From: Poriferisphaera corsica
GTDB lineage: Bacteria > Planctomycetota > Phycisphaerae > Phycisphaerales > Phycisphaeraceae
Length of the DNA stretch: 64,000 nt
Direction of reading: 5' to 3'
NCBI RefSeq assembly: GCF_007747445.1
Contig: NZ_CP036425.1
Span: forward strand, 3,952,175 to 4,016,174
The translations under genes and the position numbers were made by a program. The notes under the pieces are model-generated. The model made no database searches. It had not been told where the DNA came from and saw only the letters and a program-made list of their open reading frames with translations. Below, in pieces: positions 46,202-56,100 of the stretch; position 1 is the first letter of the stretch, and each line of letters starts with the position of its first letter.

Positions 46202-46229
46202 AAGCTCACCGGATTCCTCCGATGAGCTT
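46202..46229 (-). terminator. Hairpin between mutase and epimerase genes
   Basis: Arms 46202-46212 and 46219-46229 (AAGCTCACCGG and CCGATGAGCTT) form an 11-pair stem with one G-T pair. On the minus strand only a weak T-rich tail follows. It may be an RNA-stabilising or partial terminator that sets expression ratios. Confidence 0.6.
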
Positions 46230-46240
46230 CTAATTTTCGA

Positions 46241-47923
46241 TTAGTTAAAGGTCTCAGTGTATTGTCCAAAGACACCTTCCATAGCGTTACAAATTTCGCC
46301 AATCGTCGCGTACTCGCGAACCGCATCCAGAATGAACGGCATCAGGTTCTCATCACCCTTTGATGCCTCAGTCAACGCAGCAAGCTTCGTCTTAACAACT
46401 TCCTCGTTACGATCCGCCTTGACCTTCGCAATCTTATCAGATTGCAATTTGCCGACAGACTCGTCAACTTTGAACAGTGGAATCGTATTCTCTTCTTCCA
46501 CCTGGAACTTGTTCACACCGACGACAATACGGTCGTTGCTTTCGATGGACTGACCGTAATTGTAAGCCGATTGCTCGATCTCTTTTTGCACGTAACCCTG
46601 CTCGATGGCGGGCACCATGCCACCCAGCTCATCGATTTTCTCGATATAGGCAAGGGCTTCGGCTTCGATCTTATCTGTGAGCTGTTCAACATAGAAGCTG
46701 CCTCCTAATGGGTCAATCGTGCTAGTTACACCTGACTCCTCAGCCACAATCTGCTGCGTACGAAGCGCAACTCGCACACTGTCTTCCGTCGGAAGCGCCA
46801 GCGCCTCGTCCTTCGAGTTCGTGTGCAATGACTGAGTCCCACCCAATACCGCTGCCAGCGTCTGAATCGCAACACGTACGATGTTGTTGTCAGGTTGCTG
46901 AGCAGTCAACGTCACGCCACCAGTCTGCGTATGGAAACGAAGCATCCATGATTTAGGATTTTCAGCTTTGAAGCGATCCTTCATGATCTTCGCATAGAGA
47001 CGACGTGCTGCACGGAACTTCGCAACTTCTTCAAGAAGGTCCGTATGAGCCGCAAAGAAGAACGCCAAACGTGGTGCAAAATCGTCAACCTTCAGGCCAG
47101 CCTTCATCGCTGTTTCAACATAGCAGATTGCGTCTGCAATCGTGAAACCAACTTCCTGTGCAGCAGTCGAACCCGCTTCACGGATGTGGTAGCCTGAGAT
47201 TGAGATCGTATTCCAGCGTGGAACGCTCTTCGTGCAATACTCAAAAATATTCGAGATCAATCGCAGTGATGGCTTCGGTGGGAACCGGTACGTGCCACGT
47301 GCGATGTATTCTTTCAAAATGTCGTTCTGAATCGTACCCGTCAGCTTGTCTGCTGGAACGCCCTGCTTCTCACCAACAGCGATGTACATCGCCAGGAGAA
47401 TTGCAGCACTCGAGTTGATCGTCATCGAAGTCGAAACCTTGTCCAGCGGGATGCCGTCAAACAAAACTTCCATGTCTGCCAGTGAGTCGATCGCAACGCC
47501 GACCTTACCCACTTCGCCAACTGACATCGAGTCATCAGAGTCGTAACCGATCTGTGTTGGCAAGTCGAACGCAACCGACAACCCAGTCGAACCCTGTTCG
47601 AGCAGGTAACGGTAACGCTTGTTCGATTCCTCAGCAGTCGAGAAACCAGCATACATACGCATCGTCCACAAACGACCGCGGTACATCGTTGGCTGCACAC
47701 CACGTGTAAACGGATACTGTCCCGGGAAGCCGAGCTTCTCGTTGTATTCCTTCATCACACTAGGTTCTGGTGTGTAAAGACGTTCCACCGGCTCATCCGA
47801 AACCGTTACAAACTCTTCTTTACGCTCAGGAAAACGACCACATGTCTTCGCGACCGGACCCTCGTCCCATTTCTTCTTTGCTTCTGCAATTTTTTCCAGA
47901 TTCGAGCACTTATCGTCAGCCAT
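46241..47923 (-). CDS. mcmA1: Methylmalonyl-CoA mutase large (catalytic) subunit
   Basis: The 560-residue subunit is the TIM-barrel substrate-binding half, without the cobalamin domain. Motifs: [64 protein letters not shown] and [16 protein letters not shown]. It converts succinyl-CoA and (R)-methylmalonyl-CoA with adenosylcobalamin held by the small subunit at 49151-49564. The two-subunit split is common in archaea and many bacteria. MeaB is encoded between the two subunits. Confidence 0.97.
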   Translation of the reverse strand: MADDKCSNLEKIAEAKKKWDEGPVAKTCGRFPERKEEFVTVSDEPVERLYTPEPSVMKEYNEKLGFPGQYPFTRGVQPTMYRGRLWTMRMYAGFSTAEESNKRYRYLLEQGSTGLSVAFDLPTQIGYDSDDSMSVGEVGKVGVAIDSLADMEVLFDGIPLDKVSTSMTINSSAAILLAMYIAVGEKQGVPADKLTGTIQNDILKEYIARGTYRFPPKPSLRLISNIFEYCTKSVPRWNTISISGYHIREAGSTAAQEVGFTIADAICYVETAMKAGLKVDDFAPRLAFFFAAHTDLLEEVAKFRAARRLYAKIMKDRFKAENPKSWMLRFHTQTGGVTLTAQQPDNNIVRVAIQTLAAVLGGTQSLHTNSKDEALALPTEDSVRVALRTQQIVAEESGVTSTIDPLGGSFYVEQLTDKIEAEALAYIEKIDELGGMVPAIEQGYVQKEIEQSAYNYGQSIESNDRIVVGVNKFQVEEENTIPLFKVDESVGKLQSDKIAKVKADRNEEVVKTKLAALTEASKGDENLMPFILDAVREYATIGEICNAMEGVFGQYTETFN

Positions 47924-48103
47924 CTTTTTTCATCTCCCGTTAGGGTCTTTAGCCTTCCCTCACTATTGGGTCAGCTTCCGATGATTATGTCATTGTTAAT
48001 GGGCGATCGCTCGCCCCTTTTCCCTATCCAGCGATTAGCACATCTAATCACCAGTTAGCTCCCATCCCTTATAAAAACCAAGCCCGCTTCCGACTCCAAT
48101 CAC

Positions 48104-49126
48104 TCATTTCTTCAATGAGCAATCTTCCGAGGGCGAGCAGGCTTCTTTCAAAAGCACATGGGCCACATCCTTGACCGTCACCGTGCCATCAATAATCTTT
48201 GCCGTCATCTCAGGTTTCGATCTCAGCACTCCCGCCAAACGCATCCGCGCCTGATCCAGCACCGACTCACTCACATCCGCATGCATCCGCTTCTCGCGAA
48301 GCTCCGGCCAAGCCTCACACTGCTCGCTCGTACGCTTATCCAAAAGCTCCACCAGCACATCAATGTTCACCTTGTCCGTCGCACTCACCAGCTGCACATC
48401 CGTCACCGCCTTCTTATCGAAGCTCAGATTCAGACTGCTCAATAACTGCGTATGTAACTGCGCCGATCCTTCGCGGTCCATCTTGTTGATCACGAACAAG
48501 TCCGCAATCTCCATCAAGCCCGCCTTCAGCATCTGGATCGAATCGCCCTGCCCCGGTGCCAGCACAACCGCCACCAGGTCTGCTACCTGCGTCACTTCCA
48601 CCTCGCTCTGCCCAACGCCCACAGTCTCAATGATCACGACATCGCAACCAATCAAGCCCATGATCCGAGCAACGCCCTTAACACCAAGTGTCAGGCCGCC
48701 AAGATGCCCACGTGCAGACAACGAACGAATAAAAACCTTTGAATCTGTCGCGTGACGCATCATCCGAACACGGTCACCCAATACCGACCCGCCTGTAAAC
48801 GGGCTACTCGGGTCAACCGCAATCACACCCACCTTCTTGTCCGGATACTTCTCGCGATATTCACCAACCAAAGCGTCCGTCATCGTCGACTTACCGCTAC
48901 CCGGCGCACCTGTTATACCCAGGAACAACCGTGGCATCGGGATCTGCTCACTCAACTCATCTTCACGACCCTGACGGATCGCCGCCCACGCATGAAACAG
49001 CTCTGGCAACCGCCAAGGCTGATCCTCCATGAGGCTCATCAATCGACCCGCAGCACGAATCCCGACAGGACCGTCCTCCAAAGCCTTCTCTACAAGTTGA
49101 TTCAGATCATTTGTCATATCAGACAA
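48104..49126 (-). CDS. meaB: Methylmalonyl-CoA mutase-associated GTPase MeaB
   Basis: The 340-residue G-protein chaperone gates cofactor loading and release of damaged cobalamin from the mutase. Walker A is GITGAPGSGKSTMTDAL; further GTPase motifs are VIAVDPSSPFTGGSVLGDRVRM, ETVGVGQSEVEVTQVADL and FVINKMDREG. The gene follows the small subunit by 24 bases, in line with operon expression. The last 20 residues are charged and probably disordered. Confidence 0.96.
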   Translation of the reverse strand: MSDMTNDLNQLVEKALEDGPVGIRAAGRLMSLMEDQPWRLPELFHAWAAIRQGREDELSEQIPMPRLFLGITGAPGSGKSTMTDALVGEYREKYPDKKVGVIAVDPSSPFTGGSVLGDRVRMMRHATDSKVFIRSLSARGHLGGLTLGVKGVARIMGLIGCDVVIIETVGVGQSEVEVTQVADLVAVVLAPGQGDSIQMLKAGLMEIADLFVINKMDREGSAQLHTQLLSSLNLSFDKKAVTDVQLVSATDKVNIDVLVELLDKRTSEQCEAWPELREKRMHADVSESVLDQARMRLAGVLRSKPEMTAKIIDGTVTVKDVAHVLLKEACSPSEDCSLKK

Positions 49127-49150
49127 CCGAACTCTCTGCCTGTAAATCTC

Positions 49151-49564
49151 TTACTTAGCCAAACATGCGTTCAGCGTATCCACAATCTCTTTCGCAGGTG
49201 TACCCGGGCCGAACACAGCCTTGATACCCATCGCTTCCAGACCCGGAACATCGTCCGGCGGAATCGTCCCGCCACCGAACACAATAATGTCCGCAGCGTC
49301 CTTCTCCTTCAGAAGATCCAACACACGCTTAAATAACGTGTTATGCGCTCCTGAAAGCAAACTCAGGCCAATCATCTTCACGTCTTCCTGAATCGCTGCA
49401 TCAACGATCTGCTCAGGCGTACGACGAATACCCGTATAAATCACTTCGAATCCAGCATCACGAAGAATGTGCGCAACATACTTGGCGCCACGGTCATGAC
49501 CATCAAGACCTGGCTTACCAATCAGCACACGTACCTTCGCACCTGTCGCGGTACTATCGCTCAT
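49151..49564 (-). CDS. mcmA2: Methylmalonyl-CoA mutase small (cobalamin-binding) subunit
   Basis: The 137-residue protein is the B12-binding domain as a free subunit. Asp21-Gly-His23-Asp-Arg-Gly26 is the base-off, His-on motif; the lower-axial partners appear in LSLLSGAH and [11 protein letters not shown]. Together with the 560-residue subunit it forms the mutase. ATG 49564 has an AGGGA ribosome site about 10 bases upstream, so the 9-base extension to ATG 49573 is unlikely. It appears to be the first gene of the operon and has a structured leader upstream. Confidence 0.95.
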   Translation of the reverse strand: MSDSTATGAKVRVLIGKPGLDGHDRGAKYVAHILRDAGFEVIYTGIRRTPEQIVDAAIQEDVKMIGLSLLSGAHNTLFKRVLDLLKEKDAADIIVFGGGTIPPDDVPGLEAMGIKAVFGPGTPAKEIVDTLNACLAK

Positions 49565-49589
49565 AGCAAACATTCCCTTTTCAAATTTT

Positions 49590-49720
49590 CAGCTTTACCA
49601 TGCTCACCGGGTGGGTCCGGGTACCGTCAAATCAACCCAGGACCTCCGGGTTCATCTCACAGTCTGGCAAAAGGCGGGCACAGGCGTCCCACAAGTCCTC
49701 AAGAATAGAATCTTTCCTAC
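49590..49720 (-). promoter_or_regulatory. Structured leader of the methylmalonyl-CoA operon
   Basis: On the minus strand the segment can form several hairpins, including AACCC-(9)-GGGTT at about 49651-49633 and GC-rich pairings around 49600-49625 and 49670-49692. Its composition differs sharply from the AT-rich DNA upstream. It does not show the conserved B12-box pattern of cobalamin riboswitches. A conserved leader or small RNA is possible. Confidence 0.4.
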
Positions 49721-50265
49721 CCTTTATCAAGTTAACCAGTACCTTTTATCTTTTTATGAACCCGTTCCCAGCTAAGGATATGTCCTATCGACGTAAACCT
49801 CCACTCAACTGAGACTTAAAGCAAATTTTCCCCTCACGACCCCTTTACGCCCCCCTTTATCGGCCCACCTATTTACACCAGTGAAATAACACTCGAAATC
49901 GCGTTCCAAATAGCAGAATACACGATTCCACAGTCTTATTTACACTTAAGAATATCAATTTTTCGCCCCTACTCAACAGCAGACACTAACCAAAAACTTT
50001 TACAATTTTCAATTTTCTCCACCAACCATCCACCGATCCCCTAATTCCTATAACCTATTTCATCATTTCATGACACGACCCTCAGCCCATCATCTTCCCA
50101 TGTAATTCTGTCGCAAATTATTACAAACCTACAAAAGACATTTGCTCCTTTAAATGATAGCAATATACTCCCATTTAACGCTGTCGCAATTCGAGGGGAT
50201 ATAGGGATTTCGAGGCGGAGAGAGCCGACTTGCACCAATCATCTCGATCATGCGATTTAATCCAA

Positions 50266-50298
50266 CCCAAGCCTCCTACCAACGCTTGGGCTTATTTT
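50266..50298 (+). terminator. Terminator-like hairpin before the first PEP-CTERM gene
   Basis: Arms CCCAAGC (50266-50272) and GCTTGGG (50284-50290) are followed by CTTATTTT. Lying 32 bases ahead of the start codon at 50330, it may attenuate transcription. Confidence 0.55.
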
Positions 50299-50329
50299 GC
50301 TTATATCTATTAGATTGAAAGACAACTAC

Positions 50330-51091
50330 ATGAATCGCCTGTGCCTATCTGTCATCCGACCGATGACCCTATCCATCCTTCTTTTGCTCACCCTCCTCAC
50401 CACCACAACCCACGCCAACCCCATCCTCGTCCAAGGCATCGCCACCAACGAACAATTCTCCCAAAGCCTCTTCGGCGTCACCGCTCAAGTCCAAGGCAAC
50501 TACATGCACACGCCACTCACCACAGACTTCTCATCCATTAATTCCGACACCGATCTCCAATTCACCATATCAGCACCCACGGGCAAGCAATTCGTCGTCG
50601 ATTTCACCGCGGCAGGCGATCTTGATTTCAACATCGATCACAACGCACACTTCCCCCACGACTTTGTCGCTGTCGATGAAAAATACTCCGTCACAAGTTT
50701 CACACTGAACAATCTCCAAGGCAACGCTCACCCCATCTTCAGGACAGGCGTCGTCCTAAATCCTAAAAACAATCAATCTGATTCTGTCTTCACCATCCCC
50801 GGCGGACAAAATATCAATCTCAGTGCAAAAACCACACTCGCCGCCAACACATCCTTCACCTTCACATCCTTCACCTTCAACCTCAACATCCCCGCAAGTT
50901 CTCAAGCAATATTCCAAAACCCATACTTCCACAGCAGCGACTTCTCCGTTCGCGGCTTCATGAACTTCGTCAACGTACCACAACACTTCGGCCCCTTCGT
51001 TCGTCTCGGCGACATCATCCACACGCCCGAACCAGCATCTATCTCCTTCTTAGCCCTCGGCGCATTCGCCCTCATTCGCCGTAAACGATAA
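50330..51091 (+). CDS. PEP-CTERM sorting domain protein (tandem paralogue 1)
   Basis: 253 residues. It begins MNRLCLSVIRPMTLSILLLLTLLTTT, a signal peptide, and ends TPEPASISFLALGAFALIRRKR, a full PEP-CTERM tail: motif, membrane helix and basic end. The body shares the pattern of an S/APTGKQFVVDFTAAGDLDFNI segment with the next two genes, marking all three as paralogues. Exosortase-processed surface proteins of this kind are thought to take part in biofilm or matrix formation. The frame opens earlier at 50297, but the signal peptide starts at 50330. Three genes stand in a row on the plus strand. Confidence 0.85.
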   Translation: MNRLCLSVIRPMTLSILLLLTLLTTTTHANPILVQGIATNEQFSQSLFGVTAQVQGNYMHTPLTTDFSSINSDTDLQFTISAPTGKQFVVDFTAAGDLDFNIDHNAHFPHDFVAVDEKYSVTSFTLNNLQGNAHPIFRTGVVLNPKNNQSDSVFTIPGGQNINLSAKTTLAANTSFTFTSFTFNLNIPASSQAIFQNPYFHSSDFSVRGFMNFVNVPQHFGPFVRLGDIIHTPEPASISFLALGAFALIRRKR

Positions 51092-51157
51092 ACACACGCA
51101 TCATCTAATCGCTTAACAAACTTCCTCATAATGCCCAACCATTAGAAAGACTTCACC

Positions 51158-51862
51158 ATGCTCAAGCCATTCAAAACAATCGCCTTCCTTCTGCTTACTA
51201 CCGCCATCACCGCCACCACACACGCATCCATCACTAACCTCAACTACGAAGTCACTTTTGATAGTGAGTCCTTCTTCTTTGACACCCACGTATACCAAGG
51301 CACCAACGCCAACCTCCACACATCTGCACCCGTCCCCATCAACCCCGACTTCAGCACACTTGGAGATACGACCCTCTCACTCAACCTCAAATCATCCACC
51401 GGCCGGTTCTACGCCAACTTCCCCAAAGCCGGAAAATTAGTCCTTAGCTTCTGGACCGGCAACGACATCAGCCATCTAGACGGCGCATTCACCGACAACA
51501 ACCCCCTTATCACTTTCAACGATCTCCAAGCCGCCTTCACACCCACCATTAAGGACCCCACCACCAACGTTGTCTTCACAGGCAACAGCGGTGACGGCAA
51601 CCGCTTCGGATTCGAAATTGAAATACCCGAAAACCAACCCTTCTCGTTCGAATCCATCACCTTCACAACAACCGTCCCCGCTGCCTACAACAAAAACTTC
51701 TCCAGCATCATCACTGGCAGCGACCCGTTATTCCACGGCTACATTAACGACACCACAACAGAACACGGCCAGTTCCTCTCTCTCACACCAATCCCCGAAC
51801 CCGCATCTATCTCACTATTAGCCATCGCTTCACTCGCCCTCACCACCCGCCGCAGCAAATAA
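51158..51862 (+). CDS. PEP-CTERM sorting domain protein (tandem paralogue 2)
   Basis: 234 residues, with a signal peptide MLKPFKTIAFLLLTTAITATTHA and the tail IPEPASISLLAIASLALTTRRSK. The middle contains SLNLKSSTGRFYANFPKAGKLVLSF, matching its neighbours, and a Thr/Ser/Asn-rich beta-type sequence without known domain. It follows paralogue 1 by 66 bases and is followed by a strong terminator, so the two may form an operon. Confidence 0.85.
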   Translation: MLKPFKTIAFLLLTTAITATTHASITNLNYEVTFDSESFFFDTHVYQGTNANLHTSAPVPINPDFSTLGDTTLSLNLKSSTGRFYANFPKAGKLVLSFWTGNDISHLDGAFTDNNPLITFNDLQAAFTPTIKDPTTNVVFTGNSGDGNRFGFEIEIPENQPFSFESITFTTTVPAAYNKNFSSIITGSDPLFHGYINDTTTEHGQFLSLTPIPEPASISLLAIASLALTTRRSK

Positions 51863-52244
51863 GGCCAATCTTTATTAAGCAATCAGCAACACACCAAGTA
51901 AGCCCGTTTTATTTCGGTTTTTTACTCGATCAACGACGATCAATATTTGACTCTAAACAAATTCAACTACACGTCAAACTACCAAATTTAGCATAAACCC
52001 TAGCACAGCTCTAACTCCAGAGCTGTGCTTTTTTTATACCATTCGCAACGCCCCCCATCATCTCTCTTTAGCCAAGCCCTTCAAGAATCTATTGCCCTCG
52101 TAATATATTGAGCTATATTCGCTCGTACTGTCTGTATCATTTTCTGAATCTTTTCATACCTCTACAAAACACGATTCATTCCAACATATTTAAAACCAAA
52201 AAAGCGTTTCGCTTTGCACATCTATTCTAAATAGGAGGATAAAG
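51863..52244. other. Intergenic region with terminator between PEP-CTERM paralogues
   Basis: It holds the terminator at 52002-52035 and presumably a separate promoter for paralogue 3. Nothing else was recognised. Confidence 0.5.
52002..52035 (+). terminator. Terminator after PEP-CTERM paralogue 2
   Basis: Perfect 11-base arms AGCACAGCTCT (52002-52012) and AGAGCTGTGCT (52019-52029) are followed by a run of seven T. Confidence 0.92.
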
Positions 52245-52961
52245 ATGGCTAGCAGATATCTTCGCACATTTTTACATGCATCAATACTCGCTTCATGCGC
52301 TCTCATTTCATTACCCCTCACCGCCAACATCGATCTGGACACCACACTCGACCAGGAATCGCACATCTTCACCCCAGCCATACCCGAGTTCGGCATCCCC
52401 TCAGCTTCCAGAACAACCATCACCACTGACACCAACAACATCTCTCGTTTCGCTCACGACTTCTCATCCGCAGGCCAAACCACGCTCTCATATACCATCA
52501 ATTCCTCAACCGGAGGCTTCTACGCCCACTTCGAGCACGCTGGCAGCCTAACATTCGCATTCAGAGATGGTGGTACCTTTGGCGGCATCGAATCCTTCTC
52601 ACCAACAACCACCATCACAGTTGCCGACGAAAGCGGATCACCGCCTCAGCAACTCACCTTCAGCTCAAGTATCCGCGGCACCAACGACACCAATGCCTCT
52701 TTCGCAATGGTCGCCAACATGGATTTCGCCGCCGGCTCCAGCTACTCATTCTCCTCAATCACCTTCAACATCACTTTCCCCGCCTCATACGACGGCGTCC
52801 TCCCCACTTTACCCGGCTCCCCTACCCTCGAAATCTTGGGCACAATCAATGATGCCCCCCAAGACCTCGGCCAATTCGTCTCAATCAACCCCATCCCCGA
52901 ACCCGCATCTATCTCACTATTAGCCATCACCACACTCACCCTCCTCCGTCGACGTAAATAA
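52245..52961 (+). CDS. PEP-CTERM sorting domain protein (tandem paralogue 3)
   Basis: 238 residues. Signal peptide MASRYLRTFLHASILASCALISLPLTA, tail PIPEPASISLLAITTLTLLRRRK. The central SYTINSSTGGFYAHFEHAGSLTFAF segment aligns with paralogues 1 and 2. An excellent ribosome site (AGGAGG) precedes the start. It has its own terminator on each side, so it is probably a separate transcript. The domain body is unrecognised. Confidence 0.85.
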   Translation: MASRYLRTFLHASILASCALISLPLTANIDLDTTLDQESHIFTPAIPEFGIPSASRTTITTDTNNISRFAHDFSSAGQTTLSYTINSSTGGFYAHFEHAGSLTFAFRDGGTFGGIESFSPTTTITVADESGSPPQQLTFSSSIRGTNDTNASFAMVANMDFAAGSSYSFSSITFNITFPASYDGVLPTLPGSPTLEILGTINDAPQDLGQFVSINPIPEPASISLLAITTLTLLRRRK

Positions 52962-52989
52962 CCCCCCTCCCCTCTCAAAACTAATCAAA

Positions 52990-53020
52990 AAAAAACCAGC
53001 CCCTCATCGGCTGGTTTTTT
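52990..53020. terminator. Bidirectional terminator
   Basis: Arms AAAACCAGCC (52992-53001) and GGCTGGTTTT (53009-53018) with A/T runs on both sides serve PEP-CTERM paralogue 3 on the plus strand, and possibly back up the autotransporter terminator on the minus strand. Confidence 0.88.
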
Positions 53021-53034
53021 GATTGCCATATATT

Positions 53035-53066
53035 AAAACGATCAGGACATTTTACTGCCCTGATCG
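53035..53066 (-). terminator. Terminator after the autotransporter gene
   Basis: Perfect arms CGATCAGG (53039-53046) and CCTGATCG (53059-53066) are followed on the minus strand by TTTTAAT. Confidence 0.75.
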
Positions 53067-53110
53067 CGGTCTTCAGAAAGACGTTTCATCTTTAATGATC
53101 TATTCTCAGA

Positions 53111-56100
53111 TTAGAACAGAAGGTTAAAACCAACAGTCAAACTCTGAGTATCAGCACTGTCACGGTGCTCATAGGTGTAGTCACAAGAAGCCTTCATCTT
53201 ATCATTCAGCTTCCAGTCAAAACCGCCGCCCAGCTCGATCGCTGTTTTGTCGGTTTCAATACCCTTTGAGCTGAAGGAAGTCGCGCCCGGTGCCAGCAAT
53301 ACTGCATCAACCTCAGCCGCTTCATTGACAAAGTCATACTTCAAAGCAACAAGACCGTTGAGTGTCAGCTGATCGTCAACCTTGTAAGCACTGCTCATGC
53401 CCACAATACCTGTCACAACGTCCTTACCAAACGAATCAACATTCAAGCCAAAGCCGCCAGCACCCTTTTCTTTATAACCATCTTGGTTGAAGTAGGTGTA
53501 AGAAAGCTTCGCACTTGGTGACAATGTCAACTTGCCATCTTGAGCAACAAAATCGTAGCTCGCACCAGCATATGATGTCAGTGAGTATGATTCCACACTG
53601 TCAGCCTTAGCCGTACCGCCAAGCGTCGTTCGCTCAAGGTCAGCCTCGCCGTATGAGTAAACCATGCCGCCTTCGATCTTCCACTCCGATGGAGCGTAAG
53701 CGAAGTAAGCACCCAATGACAACGCATCAAGCTCGCTCGAGCCAAGACCGCCGTTCGTATCAACATCAGCTGTTGCAAAACCAAGTGCAACACCCGCCAA
53801 CACGTTCTCGTTCATACGGTCAATACCGATCACAGAACCATAAACATCAGCGTCAAAGCCAGCCATGCCGTCATTGTCATCCTGCTCGGTTTTTGAACCA
53901 AACGCGGTTGTCCATGCTTCATAACCGTTTTCATCACGCAGTGATGGGCCCGCAAACATCAGAGGATACGCATTCTCGCTACCAGCAGCAGCCATGCTCG
54001 TACCGCCAACTGCAGCCGAACGTGATGACATCTGATTCGAGAAGCCAGCAGCCGCTGCCGAGGAAGCCTCAGCCACAACCAATGAACCCTCAGGACTAAG
54101 CTTCTTCACGGCAGCCTTCAGGTCTTTCGAGTTCATACCCTGCAGCATGATCATCGCGTCTGTAATTTCCTGTGCAACACCCGCGTCACCCACAGCATTT
54201 TCAAAGCTCTTGAATGCCGCCACATTGTTGCCGCCGCCGACCACTTCAGCACTACCACCTTGGTATGTACCCTTGATCGCGATCTTCTTCGCAGGATCTG
54301 TATCCGCAGCCACGACTTCATAGTCAACCAATGCCGTATCTTCAATCGCAAACACCGCACCGTTGTCGACAATATCCTGAGTTGAAACAACAACCTCATA
54401 AGTCTTGTCGCCGGTCAGCACTTCGCCCTGCTTCGCAACAACAAACGCGTCCTGTGCCAATGTCACTGAGTCAGCCGTGATCTTCACGCCGTCCTTCAGT
54501 TCAAACACAACACCCGCATTCGCGTCGATCTCAACAGCGCCAGTCGCTGCAACCGTGCCGTCAACCTTCACAAAACCAGAATTCACATCCAGCTTCGTCA
54601 GGTTCACGCCCTTAGCCAGCTTCCAAGTGTTACCGTCAACAGCCGCAGCCAAAACCGCTGCCTGTTTTTCTTCAGCCGTCATCGTTGCATAATCTGCAAT
54701 CACGACTGCTTCACCGTCAACCGCTAAGTTCTCAACGTCAAGCATCTCATCGCTGTATGAACCATAACCCTTTAAGGTCACCGTATCATCACCAAGGCCC
54801 AAACGGATGTCGCCCTTGACCACTGCACCAGCGTTCAAAACAACAACATCATCGTTCGCGCCTGAGTTCGCGGTATCCCAACCCATGGTTCCGCCGCCAA
54901 GATCTTTGTACTCAACCGTCGAGATCGCTGCAACGCCGCCGTCAGCCTCGGATACCGTTGCCGATACCTCACCGCTGATCGTTACGTCCAACGCGCCTTC
55001 TGACATGATGCCGACCGCATAGCTTTCGCCTTCAGCCTTCACCGCACCGGTAATATCACCGGTCGTCACAGCACCCGCTGCGTAAATACCTTCTGCCTTG
55101 GCACCCTTCGCAGAGATCGTGCCAGCAACATCACCAACCGTCACGCCGCCTTCACTGCTGATACCCGCCGCTTCGCCAGCAGCCGTCGCAGAAATCTCAC
55201 CAGCAACAGCACCAACTGTCACCAAAGCATTACCTTCAGTCACAATCGCTGCAGCTTTGCCGGTCGCGTCCGTTGATACAGCCGTGATCTTTGCAGTTTC
55301 CGCAATATCGCCAACTGTGATCGCAGCATCGCCCGCAACAGCCTTCGCAACTTTCACAGCTTCCGCTGTAATCTTGCCTTCGCCTGTCAGGTTGCCAACG
55401 ACAATTGCCTCAGCGCCATAAATCGCTTCAGCGCCATCATTCGCAAGGTCAGCATCCGCAGTCGTCACCGCACTGATCGTGCCGCTCACTTCACCGACTT
55501 CAACTTCGCCTTCGCTGCTAATGCCAGCCGCAATCGTCACGCCTTCACCAGCAATCGTGCCAGCCACTGCGCCAACGGTGACCTTCTTGCTCGCGCCTTC
55601 GCCAGCAATACCGGCTCCAACACCAGCCGCGCCAGTTGCCGTACCTTTAACCACTGCATCCGCAGCAACATCACCCACCGTGATCGCATCGTCAGCCTGG
55701 ATCGCAACCGCAGCATCTTCTGCAACAGCAAGCACGCTGCCGCCAATGTTACCCGTTGAAATCGTTCCAACTGCCTTCAACGCAACCGCTTCAGCCGCGC
55801 CAGTCGCGGAAATCGTACCGCTGATACCTGTTGCAGAGCTGTCAATATTCTGACCACTCACAACAGCGTAAGCCTTACCTGTTGTTGCGCTAACAAAAAT
55901 CGAGGAGCCATCGCCAAGTGCCAAAACAACACCCGCATCACCTGCAGCCACAACCTTCGCTTCGCCGGTCGTGCCGTTCGCGGTATATGTCACTGTCTTA
56001 CCAGCAGCCAGATCTAGCGTGAAACCCGTATTACCAGCAACACTCGAATCATAAAGCACAACATCACCGCTCGTCGCCGTGTTGTTGAACGTCAAACTGT

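Larger units (their letters stand above)
49565..50329. other. Divergent region: mutase operon leader and PEP-CTERM promoter
   Basis: The 130 bases next to the mutase operon (49590-49720) are GC-rich and rich in inverted repeats; the next 400 bases are AT-rich; a hairpin at 50266-50290 precedes the first PEP-CTERM gene. No coding frame is credible. Confidence 0.5.

Noticed and set aside
49590-49720. Cobalamin riboswitch
   Set aside because: An attractive idea before a B12-dependent mutase, but the conserved B12 box and the GCCACTG-type core could not be found on either strand.
53653-55853. Long plus-strand frames opposite the autotransporter
   Set aside because: They are caused by the repetitive GC-rich codons of the autotransporter; none shows a protein-like pattern.
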